A stretch of DNA of 64,000 bases from Schizochytrium sp. CCTCC M209059. Taxonomy: Eukaryota; Sar; Bigyra; Thraustochytrida; Thraustochytriidae. The stretch covers positions 124,001-188,000 of the forward strand of contig KN805426.1 in NCBI GenBank assembly GCA_000818945.1, given 5' to 3'. Below, one piece after another: positions 1 through 9,945 of this stretch. A model generated the notes under the pieces. That model was not told the origin of the DNA. It searched no databases and saw only the letters and a program-made list of their open reading frames with translations. A program made the translations under genes and the position numbers. Each line of letters begins with the position of its first letter. Positions within the stretch are counted from its first letter, which is position 1.

Positions 1-1
1 C

Positions 2-1963
2 AGCAGCTCTGTACTCGAAGCGCTTCGGACACACCTCATTGATCGAAGCGACTATTTCGCTTTCTGGCAGCATGAAAGCGATCGCGTCGGTGGCGATCTC
101 GCCGCCTTTCGCGGACTCTTTCTCGGCCCCGCTGCAGGTAGGGGAGACGCAGGCGCCATTGTGCAGAGCCATGTCACGGAGCATGTACGACCTCTTCGTC
201 AAGAAAGCTTTTTCCGACAAGCGCGCTCCTTTTGGCCGTTTATTGTTCGAGAGCGCGTTCACAAACATCGGTATTCGCTGCGAGGACGAGGGCCCCGTGA
301 CCAGCAGCTAGAGAAAGCTTATGCACTTAAGCTAGATCATGACCTCAAAGAAATTCCGGAAGATGTGACCTCTTTGGCCCATGACAAAGACGTGGATGTC
401 GCTCATGGCGAGCGCCGTCGCGAGAGGTTGCTTCAAGACGAGCGTGTTTGTCAAGAACTCAGCCGTCTATGGCGTCTCGTGCATCACGAGCCTACGCCCT
501 CGCAACGAGCTGCCATTACATTCATGGCGCAAGGTGCGGGTCTTGACGGCGTGCGTCGTGTTCTTGGGCGCGAACAAATGAGCTTTTCAGATCGTATTGT
601 ACGCTACCATGCCAATGAAACGCGCCAGCGACAAGCAGATATAGCACGACAGCAACGCGACGCCAAGTTTCTTGGCAAGGCTCGCAAAGCAAGAATTATG
701 GCCCAGGTGCAAGTAAGAGAAAATGTCAAACGTCTTGAACGTCTGCATGCAGCGAATCTCGAGGAGCGCCGCCTTGCTCTGAGCGCCAAGCGCCGCGAAG
801 CTCTCTTGGCTTATCGCGACCAGGCAGTCGAGCGCCAGGATCGAAAGTATGTGAGGCGGTCGATTCGTTATGGCGACTTTGACCATGATCCAGACGTACT
901 TTGCGAGATTGGAAACCCCTTCGATCGTCTCGAAGGCAGACGAGCTCGTGAACAAAGCGAAAAGGCGAAGAAGGAGCGTGCACGCGAGCTCGCCGCCAGC
1001 AAGGCAGCTCAAAAAGTAGAACTCGAGCGGCAACGCGCGAAACTTGCGGACGAGGATACAAAAGGAGAGGAAACGAAGCAGACCAAGGCCGAAAATCCGC
1101 GCGCGCGGCATTGGGACACGGTATCCTGGGACACGATGGTCGAATTCGAGGAGGCGCTGATGTTTGCCTTGCTTGGCCCGCAAGCTGGCGAGGCGGTTCT
1201 GCCCTTTCTCCCTGATCTCTTGGCGCGAGACTTGGCCCACATTCGCGTTCGTGTGCCGAGAACTGGAATGGCATCATGTGAGACGGGTTTCTACTCTGTT
1301 CAAGTCGGCACTGCCGTTCCACAATTTATGTGGCAGGCACTTGTAATGGAGGTAATTGATTTGTGGACAAACACGGCGCAAGCGGACGAGTATGCATGTT
1401 TCGTTGAAGACCTTGTTCAAGTGATCAGTACCAGTGCACGATTTGTGGGAGCCAAAGGCGCAAAGCAAGTCCAAACGTTGCGAAGACTTGCAGAAATTGA
1501 GCCGGGCATGCGCATGTATGCAAATGATCAAGGGGGGCTCAATGTGGAAGACAACGAGGTGCACTCGACTGACCGGGAAATGACATCGAAAGCAGAAACA
1601 ACAAGATGTCTGATGCGGTGGCCGGAAACTCTGGGTCGAATCGAAGTTCGCGCACAGGCGTGGACCATGGCGACCAAAAGTGACGACGCGCGATTCGATA
1701 TTCAACCATGTAGCCCGGGTCCACAAGCGTATTCGCCATTGCCGCTTCCAAAGGGTTTCTCTGGCGTGCACAAAGTGCCTCCGCCGAAGATACCACCAGA
1801 GAACCGGTCTTCTGTGGAACGCTCCGCTCGCGCAGCATCCGCTGCATGGGCGCCTCCGCTCATGCCAGCAGCGCGAGACAAGAAGCTTGAAGCTGCGTTG
1901 CGAGCCTCAAATCGCACAACTGCTGCCGCTGTACGCGAGCTTGCGCACCTTCTCTCATCATGA
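2..1963 (+). CDS. Coiled-coil protein, 5' partial, function unknown
   Basis: The reading frame is open from base 2 to a TGA at 1961-1963, so the gene starts upstream of the window; a GTG at 161 is in frame but need not be the start. The visible part is about 653 residues. The middle (roughly 600-1080) is very rich in Arg, Glu, Ala and Lys and reads as a long charged coiled coil. After it comes a more globular stretch (1120-1500) containing Trp-rich and Leu-rich segments, and then a Pro/Ala-rich basic tail. I recognise no catalytic motif or named family. It could be a cytoskeletal or ciliary structural protein, but this rests only on composition. The partial frame 39-311 in another register looks protein-like over a short stretch, so a frameshift or small intron near 165-310 cannot be excluded. 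Confidence 0.7.
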   Translation, partial: SSSVLEALRTHLIDRSDYFAFWQHESDRVGGDLAAFRGLFLGPAAGRGDAGAIVQSHVTEHVRPLRQESFFRQARSFWPFIVRERVHKHRYSLRGRGPRDQQLEKAYALKLDHDLKEIPEDVTSLAHDKDVDVAHGERRRERLLQDERVCQELSRLWRLVHHEPTPSQRAAITFMAQGAGLDGVRRVLGREQMSFSDRIVRYHANETRQRQADIARQQRDAKFLGKARKARIMAQVQVRENVKRLERLHAANLEERRLALSAKRREALLAYRDQAVERQDRKYVRRSIRYGDFDHDPDVLCEIGNPFDRLEGRRAREQSEKAKKERARELAASKAAQKVELERQRAKLADEDTKGEETKQTKAENPRARHWDTVSWDTMVEFEEALMFALLGPQAGEAVLPFLPDLLARDLAHIRVRVPRTGMASCETGFYSVQVGTAVPQFMWQALVMEVIDLWTNTAQADEYACFVEDLVQVISTSARFVGAKGAKQVQTLRRLAEIEPGMRMYANDQGGLNVEDNEVHSTDREMTSKAETTRCLMRWPETLGRIEVRAQAWTMATKSDDARFDIQPCSPGPQAYSPLPLPKGFSGVHKVPPPKIPPENRSSVERSARAASAAWAPPLMPAARDKKLEAALRASNRTTAAAVRELAHLLSS

Positions 1964-2348
1964 CAATGATCTTATTAGGGCATTGGGTTGCAATGTGTCG
2001 TTAGAAAAGACATAGGGCCTAATCTACGTGGAAAGGGAATTATGAAAATCATAAAAAATATACACTTGGGTGAAACTTAAATGTTTTACTCTCTTTCTCA
2101 GCAAACGGAGTCTGGCATTCGTCATCGTCGCCCTCGTTTTTTCCCAAAATAGAAATTGTTCTCCATCCTGCACAACATTGGAAGACATGAACCAAGAAGA
2201 AAAAGAAGAAAAGAGAAAAAAAACGGTGCGAGTCCTTTGCGGCGGCCGGATACAGCAGACCCTGAATAAAATTGATTGATTGATTGATCGATCGATCGAT
2301 CGATTGCCTCGGCGCGCGCGTGTGTGTGGTCAAGGTACAGAAGAGAGG
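1964..2348. other. Intergenic, with GATT/GATC microsatellite
   Basis: Spacer of 385 bases between two plus-strand genes. An A/T-richer part (1964-2230) probably holds the 3' UTR of the upstream gene. A GATT/GATC tetranucleotide run (about 2270-2306) lies just before the next gene. I see no gene in it. Confidence 0.5.
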
Positions 2349-3515
2349 ATGCGCGGCTTTACCTCGCACGGCGCGAACGGTGCAGGCGGTAGCATCGACG
2401 AAGATCTCTTGCGAGCAGAGTTTGACGAAGACGTCGGCGATGAGCAGAACGACGAGGACCAGAACCAAGCCGCAACACGTGTCGCGCGGAGACAAGGCGC
2501 AGCAGAACGGGCCGGCTCGAGACAACAAGCATCGCAGCGACGACCACAACGAAAGTCGCTTTACCCGTCGCTTGACCTGGATCCGGCACCCTCGTCGAAA
2601 GTCGCAGAGATTCCCGCACGGAGTAAAGCGAGCGAGAGTACCTCTGTGCGATATCCGTCAGTTCCAGCCAATATGCCAGCGCCGCCACGGCCGTCGCGAC
2701 CAGTGACGATCGAAGGGTCTCACGGCGGCGATCATGAAGTTAACCCCCCTGCATCTTCTGAGGCGGCTTCTCGAATTCAGAAACCCGTAAAAAAGAAGAG
2801 CATGGCCTCTAGGCTGCGTTCGACGCTCACATCCAAGCGTGGATTTTCAAGATCAAATCTCAGCAGTTCGGGAGACGCTATCGAGGAGAGTGACGCCGGT
2901 CTGGACATTGACGAGGCAAACGAGGAGGAAGCAGCGGCCGCCACCCCACCGAGAAGTTTTGAAAAGGATGAGCTTGCCCAATGCTGGTACGAAGTATTTT
3001 GCGAGGTTGGATTGCCTGCTTCAGTGGCGAAAATGTACTCGATTGGCTTTAGCAAATTCGGCATCGACGATCAAAATGCTGGAGACCTCACCGACGAAGA
3101 CTTGGCTGCCAATGGAGTCGCCAATGCTCAGCACCGACAAATTATCATGCGTCTCATCCAAGGTCTTTTGGAGCATCAACAAGATCAAGCTGCTCTCGAC
3201 GCTGTTTCTGGCGGGGTGGAAGTTGGTGAAGCCCAGTCAGCGGAAGATGATCAGCAGAAAGAGGTGAGCTGGGAAGAAGTAGATCGCCAGCAACACAAAC
3301 TCCAGGAAGAGATTGCAAAGGTAGACCGTCTTGAAGCTAATTTGGCACGAATTCTTGCTGGCGATACGGATCGCCAGCGAGCCTTCAAAGCGCGTCTTGC
3401 AAAGGAACGCGCGGCTCGAGAGCAGGAGCGTGAGCAGACTCGCAGAGATCATGCACTTCGTAAGGCCAAACGCGCGATGGAACGAGTACAAAAGGATATC
3501 GATGAAGCACAGTAG
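2349..3515 (+). CDS. SAM-domain protein with C-terminal coiled coil
   Basis: 388 residues from the ATG at 2349. The frame is open further upstream through the GATC microsatellite, but that stretch looks non-coding, so I chose this start. The N-terminal half is disordered and rich in Ser, Pro, Arg and acidic residues. Residues about 200-278 fit a sterile alpha motif: a Trp-Tyr-containing first helix (AQCWYEVF), a central GFSKFGIDD segment, a TDEDLAANGV turn typical of SAM helix 3-4, and a final helix IIMRLIQGLLEH. The last 90 residues are a charged coiled coil ending in a basic segment. SAM domains usually mediate self-association or protein-protein contacts; no enzymatic part is visible. It is probably a scaffold or adaptor. 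The partner is unknown. Confidence 0.8.
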   Translation: MRGFTSHGANGAGGSIDEDLLRAEFDEDVGDEQNDEDQNQAATRVARRQGAAERAGSRQQASQRRPQRKSLYPSLDLDPAPSSKVAEIPARSKASESTSVRYPSVPANMPAPPRPSRPVTIEGSHGGDHEVNPPASSEAASRIQKPVKKKSMASRLRSTLTSKRGFSRSNLSSSGDAIEESDAGLDIDEANEEEAAAATPPRSFEKDELAQCWYEVFCEVGLPASVAKMYSIGFSKFGIDDQNAGDLTDEDLAANGVANAQHRQIIMRLIQGLLEHQQDQAALDAVSGGVEVGEAQSAEDDQQKEVSWEEVDRQQHKLQEEIAKVDRLEANLARILAGDTDRQRAFKARLAKERAAREQEREQTRRDHALRKAKRAMERVQKDIDEAQ

Positions 3516-4463
3516 GTCTAATGCAAATATATTTACTTCTTTCAAACATATATATTTGTTGTACTACCTTTGAGCAACGGGCAATCGTGCTATTGGGAGT
3601 CAGTCAGGCGCGCATTTGTGCGAGTTCCGACGTCGGCAGTGAGCCTGGCCTCTTTTCGGACGGACGTTCTCCTTTCAATGCTTCTTTGCTTCTTTCTTCA
3701 CAATCGTTTTGAACCACTGTGCTTCTCGTGTTTGCTTTCTGTTACTGTCGTCCACGAAATAGTCCAACTCGTAAACCCTTCCATTTTACTGTCTGTGCTG
3801 GCGACAATTCTTTGACCGGCTCATTCCTTCTTTCATTTCACAAAATCATCAACACCCAAACCGCTTTCTTGTAGCACGCGCGCGGTACGTCTTTGGTGCA
3901 AGAGGGAGTAGGGCTAGTCGATCTCTCGGGCGGTCCTTCGCGGTGCCGCGCACGCGCTCCATCGTGTTCGCTCTCTCGCTCTCTCTTCCTGGTCGCCGCA
4001 GCCGCGAGTGGTCTCGTCATGCCATCGTTCCGAGCGAGCGATCGGGAGGGAGACGACGAGATGACGCTCCGCGGTAGCGGTGTTTGACGAGGTCCTCCGA
4101 CGCTCGCGCGGGCGGGCGGGCGGCGCGGTTGTGAGGCATGCCCTCGAAGACGCTCGCGCGCGACGAAGCCGTGTCGTGCCGAAGTCAACTTCGGCCTCGC
4201 GTGGAGAAGCGTCGCAGACGGGGACGGAGTCCGGCGGAAATCGGTCGGAGGTTACGACCTGAGCACGTTGTAGCAGCAGCGGCAGAATAGTAGCAGGATA
4301 AACAGGAGCTTGAGCAGAACGAGGAGAGGCAGAAGACTAACGCATCGGCGACCTTTGTGGCCGCTTTCACGAGGATAGAGGCAAGCGAGGTAAAGCGTAC
4401 ACAGATAGGAGGTGGACAGATCTCTCCTCCGTTTCGGCCTCGGTTTTCTTCATTTGCGCGAGA
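3516..4463. other. Intergenic region, no gene seen
   Basis: 948 bases between the SAM-domain gene and the small membrane-protein gene. The first part is T-rich (3520-3850) and probably the 3' UTR and terminator of the upstream gene. The second part (3870-4460) is GC-rich with CTCTCG runs. It probably carries the promoter and 5' UTR of the next gene. Short frames on both strands have biased, low-complexity translations, and I do not accept them. Confidence 0.5.
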
Positions 4464-4789
4464 ATGGCGCCTCTTAGCAACGGAGCTGTCGCAGGCGCGA
4501 CCTTGGCCGTCGCCACGGGCATTGCGTCGGTGTGGATGTCCTGGGGATACCGGCTGCACTGCGACACCATGACGCGCGCGAATGCGTACGAGCGCGAGAT
4601 CGCGCAGCGGTGCAACTGGTACGTTTTGACAGCTCAATTCGCTTCGTTGGAACAAATGATGATCACGGCGACTAACGCTTCGCTGCGCTCGAACCATGCG
4701 ACTACAGGGACCAAGAAAAGATGCCACTGCACGCCTTCAAGCCGGAAAATAACCCGGGCGCCACGACTGTCACGACGACAAACTTGTAA
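4464..4789 (+). CDS. Small single-pass membrane protein, one intron
   Basis: I propose exons 4464-4618 and 4708-4789, giving a 78-residue product that ends in TAA at 4787. The intron (4619-4707, 89 nt) starts GTACGT, ends ACAG and carries a CTAAC branch-point-like site at about 4672. The same donor occurs in the GCVT, PSMA1 and DNAI7 introns of this window. Residues about 8-28 are a hydrophobic Ala/Gly/Val segment suited to a membrane anchor or signal anchor. A charged segment follows, and the spliced tail is polar, ending in a Thr-rich stretch. Without splicing the frame runs to 4895 as a basic, low-complexity tail, which looks much less natural. No family was recognised. Small mitochondrial or ER membrane subunits have this size and shape, but that is only a suggestion. 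Confidence 0.55.
4619..4707 (+). other. Predicted spliceosomal intron
   Basis: GTACGT donor, ACAG acceptor, 89 nt, with a CTAAC motif about 35 nt before the acceptor. Splicing joins codon phase 2 and gives a short, plausible C-terminus. Confidence 0.55.
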
Positions 4790-5339
4790 AGGACCGCTCT
4801 GGAAAAAGCACAAAACCTGTGATGCGGAGCGCTCATCCAATATGACATTGTTGTTGTCTAAGCTAGACCTTGCCGAGGCTCGGAACTCATCCTAGACCCT
4901 TTGTCGCTGGCCGCTGCACGCACTCGACATGATAACTGAATGTTCAAGCTGGATTCCCCATGTTGTTTGTATCCTTGGCGTCACACCTCGTGCGACCTCG
5001 TGGCGATATACGAGTTGGTGGCCAGGCAGCCAGGCAGCTAGGCAGCCAAGCCTCTCAGCGGGTTAGACGCCTACTTCTGCCGCTGCTGTCGCTGTTACTG
5101 CTGCTTGACGACCACCTTGGGACGCCCTTGATTGTTTTTTTTTTCGGCGTCGTTGTCTGATTCGACGCCAATGATTCGACTCTGTCGATGGGTCCCGGCG
5201 AGCAATCGAGCGACAGCGCGACGCGGCGGATCATCCATCCATTTATCCACTGGCAGCCAGCAGGCCATTCATATCTTTCCTCATCATCGCACGCGATCCG
5301 AAGTAAAGCGCACCCCAGCTCACATGAAGGCCTGCCGCC

Positions 5340-5410
5340 TTGACCTCACCTCACCTCCCCTCCCCTCCCCTCACCTCACCTCACCTCACCTCACCTCAAC
5401 TCAACTCACA
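5340..5410. repeat. CCTCA-type pentanucleotide microsatellite
   Basis: Consecutive five-base units CCTCA and CCCCT, later drifting to ACTCA, give strong strand asymmetry (C/T on plus, G/A on minus). This is a simple-sequence expansion in non-coding DNA. Confidence 0.85.
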
Positions 5411-5461
5411 TCCAATCCAGCCAAGATGCTTGTCCCTGGCCCGACGCACGTGGCAGGGGAC

Positions 5462-5510
5462 GTGCCGTGCCGTCCCGTGCCGTCCCGTGCCGTCCCGTGC
5501 CGTGCCGCGT
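5462..5510. repeat. CCGTG/CCGTC pentanucleotide microsatellite
   Basis: About nine five-base units alternating CCGTG and CCGTC, some 50 bp after the end of the preceding pentanucleotide run. Confidence 0.85.
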
Positions 5511-6250
5511 TCTCCAGCTCGAGTGCGACCTCGCGATCTTGCAATCAATCCATCCATCCACAGACCGAATGCTCGCCACGCGAAGACGGGCCAAGGACGT
5601 ACGTCTTTCGTCCCCAGTCACATCAGCACCGTCACGATCACACTCGAGCCGGCACCTCGTCTTTCTTCACCTTGGTTCCTCCTCCCTGCGACGCACGTCT
5701 CGCGGCTCTTTCGCTCGCCCGGAGAGGGAGCGAGCCGCCGCGCACGCGAAATTCTGCTCGCCTCGGTTGTTTTCCTCGTGCTCGCACTCGCTGTCGCAGG
5801 CTTGCTCGCTCGTGCGCGAAGTGATCGACGGACTGCGCGATGTGATCGACGTCCTGCGCATTATTTATGTCAGGCTACGTATACGTATATCCAGCCTTCC
5901 ATTTCTTTTGGATGGGTCGATCGATGTTTCGCACACCTTCAGCCAGGAGGGGAAAATGGGCCGCCGGAAGCAGAGCCAAAGTTTCGTGGCTACCTGATGT
6001 GATCAGAGGGCTCGTGCTCGCTCCTCTCTCCCCAGAGCCGCGCCGCCGGCGCTCCCGCTCGCACACGCGGGCTCGTCGCCCGCCCTCTCGAGCGACGCGC
6101 GCTCGCAGCTCCTTGCCGCCCGCTCGAAACCAGCGCGGCACGTGCAGGGCGTCACTCCACTATAAAGTATACGATACTCCTAAAACCGAAAGCGGAAGAT
6201 GGAGGGAAAAGGGGGGTGTGCGCCCGCCCTGTGCCCGCTCTCTTTGTGCG

Positions 6251-6304
6251 ACTTGCGCGCGAGGATAGCGCACTTGCGCGCGCGGATAGCGCACTTGGCG
6301 CGCG
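6251..6304. repeat. 21-bp direct repeats, 2.5 copies
   Basis: Copies begin at 6251, 6272 and 6293, each starting with ACTTG followed by a CG-alternating stretch. The first two differ at one position and both contain GGATAGCGC. Confidence 0.75.
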
Positions 6305-6390
6305 CGCGCGGGCAGTGGCCCGCGAGCGGGCGATACATACCTTCACGGCCCCCGCCCGCCGCGCCCGGATAGCCCAGTGTGCGCGGCCGC

Positions 6391-6448
6391 GCGCAAGTCG
6401 GCCAAAGCGGTTTACGCCAGTGCGCGGCGCGCTTTGGCCGACTTGCGC
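6391..6448. repeat. Perfect 19-bp inverted repeat (hairpin)
   Basis: The left arm 6391-6409 (GCGCAAGTCGGCCAAAGCG) is the exact reverse complement of 6430-6448, separated by a 20-base loop. It lies about 660 bp before the RhoGEF start. It is not a run of simple sequence, so the perfect match is notable even in GC-rich DNA. Confidence 0.9.
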
Positions 6449-7110
6449 CGGCCAGCACGGGTTTGCGGTACGCGGCCGCTGGCGATGCGCTAGTACTCAA
6501 AGCAGGAGGAACACGGCACGCGTTCACGCGCGCTCGGCCCGAGTCAGTCCGCGATCGATCACGCGAGCGAGCGAGCGAGCGAGCGAGCGATCGCAGCGCG
6601 GCAGCGAGCGAGCGCGCAGAGCCCGCGCGGGCCGCAGGCCGGTCGATCGGGAGCGAGCGGCGGCGGGGAGCGAGCGTGCACGCGCCGCTTGCGTTGTTTG
6701 CGGCTGTTTGCTGCAGTGAGCGACTGAGTGATTGAGCTGCATTGCGCGCCCCGAACAGGGCGGAGAGCGCGTACACGGCCCCTCGCCGCGCGCGGCGCGG
6801 CCAGCGCGGCGCCGTCGGCGCCGTCTCCTGGGCCTCGATCGGGCGTGCCTTGCCCGGTCTGCGTGCGTGCGTGCGAGCGAGCGAGCGAGCGTGCAAGGCC
6901 AGAAAAATCCCTGCCAGCGAGGGCTTGAGCACGGCACGTGCCGTTTTCTTCCCCTTATCTCTAATAAGCACTCGCAGTCAGTAGAGAGGTAAGGGCGCGG
7001 TTGCGCTTGCGCTTGCGCTTGCGCTTGCATTTGCCCTTGCGCTTGCGCTCGGGCTCGGGATCGCGCACAAGAGACCCTGCGCCAGACAGGAAAGACGAGG
7101 GGAAGGCACG

Positions 7111-9945
7111 ATGGGCGGCCTCGAAGCTCTCGACAATGAGCTGGAGCTCCTGGACATGGCCATGAATGTCTTTGAGGAGACGAGCGGCGGCGCTGGCACC
7201 GACTTCGAGGAGCAAATGGAGAACCTCGTCAACCCATATCGCAAGTTCATCCGCACGGAGATCGTCGGCGTAAAATCGGCGCCCTTCTCAAGCTCCATCG
7301 AGGAGCAGGCTCGCGCGTATTTTTTCAAAGATCTCATCCTCATCGCTCTCCCAAGTGGCGACGGGACGCCCGAGTCCATCGGGTCCATGCTCGAGCACGA
7401 GGACGCAGGCAAGCGCAATACACTCAAGCGCTTCAAAAACAAATACAACGTCTTTCGGTGGCTCGACTTGCACCGCTGCACTGTCCGCGACGCCAGGGAC
7501 GACCATGCTCTCCAGGTCACCTACGTCTCGCGCGAGCGCGAAATGAAAAAGACAGGAACGATGCGCGTCCTCACCCGAGTTGAGAAGATCGAGCTCATCT
7601 TCGAGTCTGCCGAGCTCGCGCAAGAAATCTTCTCCGACCTGACCATCTGGATCGACGAGCTCATCGAAATCGACCTGCGCCGCGCCTCGCTCGGGTCCAT
7701 GTCTGAGGGCGCCTCGCTCCTTTCCGGCGTCAGCGGACGCGAGTCCATGGTGAGCGCCCGCACGGGCGGGACTGGGACCACGAGCGAAGATGGCCGCAAG
7801 CGAACCTGGGCTACGCGCAAGAACACTCGCCGAGCCGGCACGCTCCGCACGCACGGCAGCAGCGGTCTTTCGCGCAAGGGCTCTGGCGTTTCCGACACTG
7901 TCGATGGCGGCGATTCCATCGGCGGTCTTTCTCTCGCTGATCTCGAATCTAGATATAAGCTCCAGCTCGACGCCCCCGTCACGGCGAGCGTCGAGTACGT
8001 TGTCGAGTTTGGCGAAGGCATGATGGGCTTCCGCCTGAGCTCCGGACCTTCCGTTGGCGTCATTATCGGCAAAATCGCCGACGGATCCTTTTCAGATGAG
8101 GTCGGCATCTGCATCGGCGACCGCGTCCTCGAGGTCGATGAGACGCCCATTGAGCTCGACACGACATGGCAAGAGGTCGTCGAGCTTATCAAGAGTCACC
8201 CGCGCCCGCTGCGCATCAAGTTCGAGCGCTTTGCTGGCCGACATGTCCTTGGCGACGATGGTTCCGACTCCAAGTCGACCGTCTCTGCCGCTGCCTCGGC
8301 CGTGGCCAAGCGTTTGTCCGGCACACGCGGAAAGAAGGAAGCCCGCCGCGCTTGGGCCGCCAAACGCGCGCAGCGAGCTCATGCCGCCGACGTCGATGAC
8401 GGTAACGAGCACATGATTTCCCTCAAAGAGGTTGAAAAGCTTTACCGCGCCGGTAAAGCTTCAGAGGTGAAGGAGACGCAGCAGCGCATCCTCCAAATGT
8501 TCGCAGACATGAAGGCCACCGACAGCGACGAGGCCTACCAGCAGGCCTGCCGCGTCCTCGAAGAAATCTGGTCCACCGAGCGCTCCTACGTTCAGGACTT
8601 GCGCATGCTTGTGCGCGAGTTCATCCTACCCCTGCGCCGCAAGACCAAGCGCCTCAAGTGCCGGGAGCAAAATGGTTCGCGTATTTGCGAGCACAACATG
8701 CTGCGCTCCCAGTGCTCCCGAACCTCGGCCACGGCAGAGAACGTGATTAGCAGCGAAGACATGCGCACCATCTTCCTCAATGTCGAGACCCTCGTCAAGA
8801 TCAACACCGAGCTTCTCGCTCACATGCAGCGCGAGCTTGTTAATTTTGTTGAAGCCGGCACCGTGCCTACCGTCACAGATGTGGCCGGCATCTACAGCCC
8901 TGCGTTCCAGCGCGTCATGCCCTTCGTCAAGCTCTACTCGCTTTACTGTCACATGTATCCGCAGGCCATCGACCATCTCCTCATTCTCCGCACCGAGAAT
9001 CCGGACGTTGATGCTTTGCTCAAGCTTCGCGAAGAGCGCGCCAAAACTTCGCTCAACTCGCTCCTCATCACCCCCGTGCAGCGCCTTTGCCGTTATCCCT
9101 TGCTCTTCAATGAGCTTCTCCGTCACGTTCGGGCTCTCGATCGTGAGGAGCTGGAACCCATTATTGAAGAGCTCGAACGCACGGCAAAGATTGTATCTGA
9201 TGTCGCCGAAAAGGTCAACGATATTGTGGGAGAACAAGAAGACCACGAGACCCTAATGGACGTGTACGAAGAGCTTGGCGGTTCGGGCGTCGTTGACTGG
9301 CTTATCGCGCCCTCGCGCAAGTTCATTACCAAGGTCGAAGTTCTCATGCACGAGGCTCCCTACAACGCCGAGCCTAAAAAGCTCATCATGTACCTTTGCA
9401 CGGACCTGATCATCTTTGGCAAGTCCGGCTCCACAGGTCGCTTTGGCTCATTGAAAAAGTCGGGCGGCAAGATGGGTGTCCCACGCTCAATGTCGCTCCG
9501 CAAAAAGGCTGGCAGTTTGCGCCACAACAGCTCGCACCACGGGTCACTCTCGAAAAAGGGCTCGCTGCATCGTTCCACCGGTCACGGAGGGGGCGCATTT
9601 GTCAAGCTTCTCAAGACGATCGAGCTCAAGTCCGTCACGGCCACCAAGATCAGCGAAAGGCTGAGCGACATGCCGGGCATTGAACTCAAGTATGTGCACC
9701 GTTCGGTCGACGCAGCTGGTAAGGGCCGTTCGGGCAAGCAAAAGACCAGCATTAACAAAATGCGCATCTGGCTTCACACCGACGACGAGATGGAAGCTAC
9801 TTACACGGACATTGATGGTGCTGTGAACAAGCTCAAGACCGCAAAGCAGGAGCACGCACGGGCGCGCAGTCGTGTTGGCGCAGCCAAGACGGCGCGCTCA
9901 TGGAAGACGCGCTCTAAATTTGCCTCCGATGATCCTTCAGAATAA
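7111..9945 (+). CDS. PDZ-domain Rho guanine nucleotide exchange factor (DH-PH)
   Basis: 944 residues from the ATG at 7111; a single exon. Residues about 30-190 look like a divergent PH-like domain. A Ser-rich linker leads to a PDZ-like domain at about 292-374 (GMMGFRL carboxylate-loop-like motif, then VGVIIGKIADGS and GDRVLEVD). A DH domain covers about 470-710, with the typical start AYQQACRVLEEIWSTERSYV and the hallmark PVQRLCRYPLL. A C-terminal PH domain (about 727-917) is interrupted by a Ser/Lys/Gly/His-rich insertion. DH-PH proteins load GTP onto Rho/Rac/Cdc42-type GTPases at membranes and steer actin. The PDZ-like domain suggests tethering to a receptor or scaffold. The DH domain also carries an extra Cys/Arg-rich loop (about 520-545). 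Family assignment is firm; the target GTPase is unknown. Confidence 0.9.
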   Translation: MGGLEALDNELELLDMAMNVFEETSGGAGTDFEEQMENLVNPYRKFIRTEIVGVKSAPFSSSIEEQARAYFFKDLILIALPSGDGTPESIGSMLEHEDAGKRNTLKRFKNKYNVFRWLDLHRCTVRDARDDHALQVTYVSREREMKKTGTMRVLTRVEKIELIFESAELAQEIFSDLTIWIDELIEIDLRRASLGSMSEGASLLSGVSGRESMVSARTGGTGTTSEDGRKRTWATRKNTRRAGTLRTHGSSGLSRKGSGVSDTVDGGDSIGGLSLADLESRYKLQLDAPVTASVEYVVEFGEGMMGFRLSSGPSVGVIIGKIADGSFSDEVGICIGDRVLEVDETPIELDTTWQEVVELIKSHPRPLRIKFERFAGRHVLGDDGSDSKSTVSAAASAVAKRLSGTRGKKEARRAWAAKRAQRAHAADVDDGNEHMISLKEVEKLYRAGKASEVKETQQRILQMFADMKATDSDEAYQQACRVLEEIWSTERSYVQDLRMLVREFILPLRRKTKRLKCREQNGSRICEHNMLRSQCSRTSATAENVISSEDMRTIFLNVETLVKINTELLAHMQRELVNFVEAGTVPTVTDVAGIYSPAFQRVMPFVKLYSLYCHMYPQAIDHLLILRTENPDVDALLKLREERAKTSLNSLLITPVQRLCRYPLLFNELLRHVRALDREELEPIIEELERTAKIVSDVAEKVNDIVGEQEDHETLMDVYEELGGSGVVDWLIAPSRKFITKVEVLMHEAPYNAEPKKLIMYLCTDLIIFGKSGSTGRFGSLKKSGGKMGVPRSMSLRKKAGSLRHNSSHHGSLSKKGSLHRSTGHGGGAFVKLLKTIELKSVTATKISERLSDMPGIELKYVHRSVDAAGKGRSGKQKTSINKMRIWLHTDDEMEATYTDIDGAVNKLKTAKQEHARARSRVGAAKTARSWKTRSKFASDDPSE

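Larger units (their letters stand above)
4790..7110. other. Long low-complexity intergenic region
   Basis: About 2.3 kb without a convincing gene. It contains a CCTCA/CCCCT pentanucleotide run (5340-5410), a CCGTG/CCGTC run (5462-5510), three 21-bp GC-rich direct repeats (6251-6304), a perfect 19-bp inverted repeat (6391-6448), GAGC tetranucleotide runs (6560-6610 and 6865-6895) and a GCGCTT hexamer run (6990-7050). A TATAAAG-like motif lies at about 6161. All frames here translate to Arg/Ala/Ser-biased strings. It is probably promoter and 5' UTR of the RhoGEF gene, with possible non-coding transcription. Confidence 0.5.
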
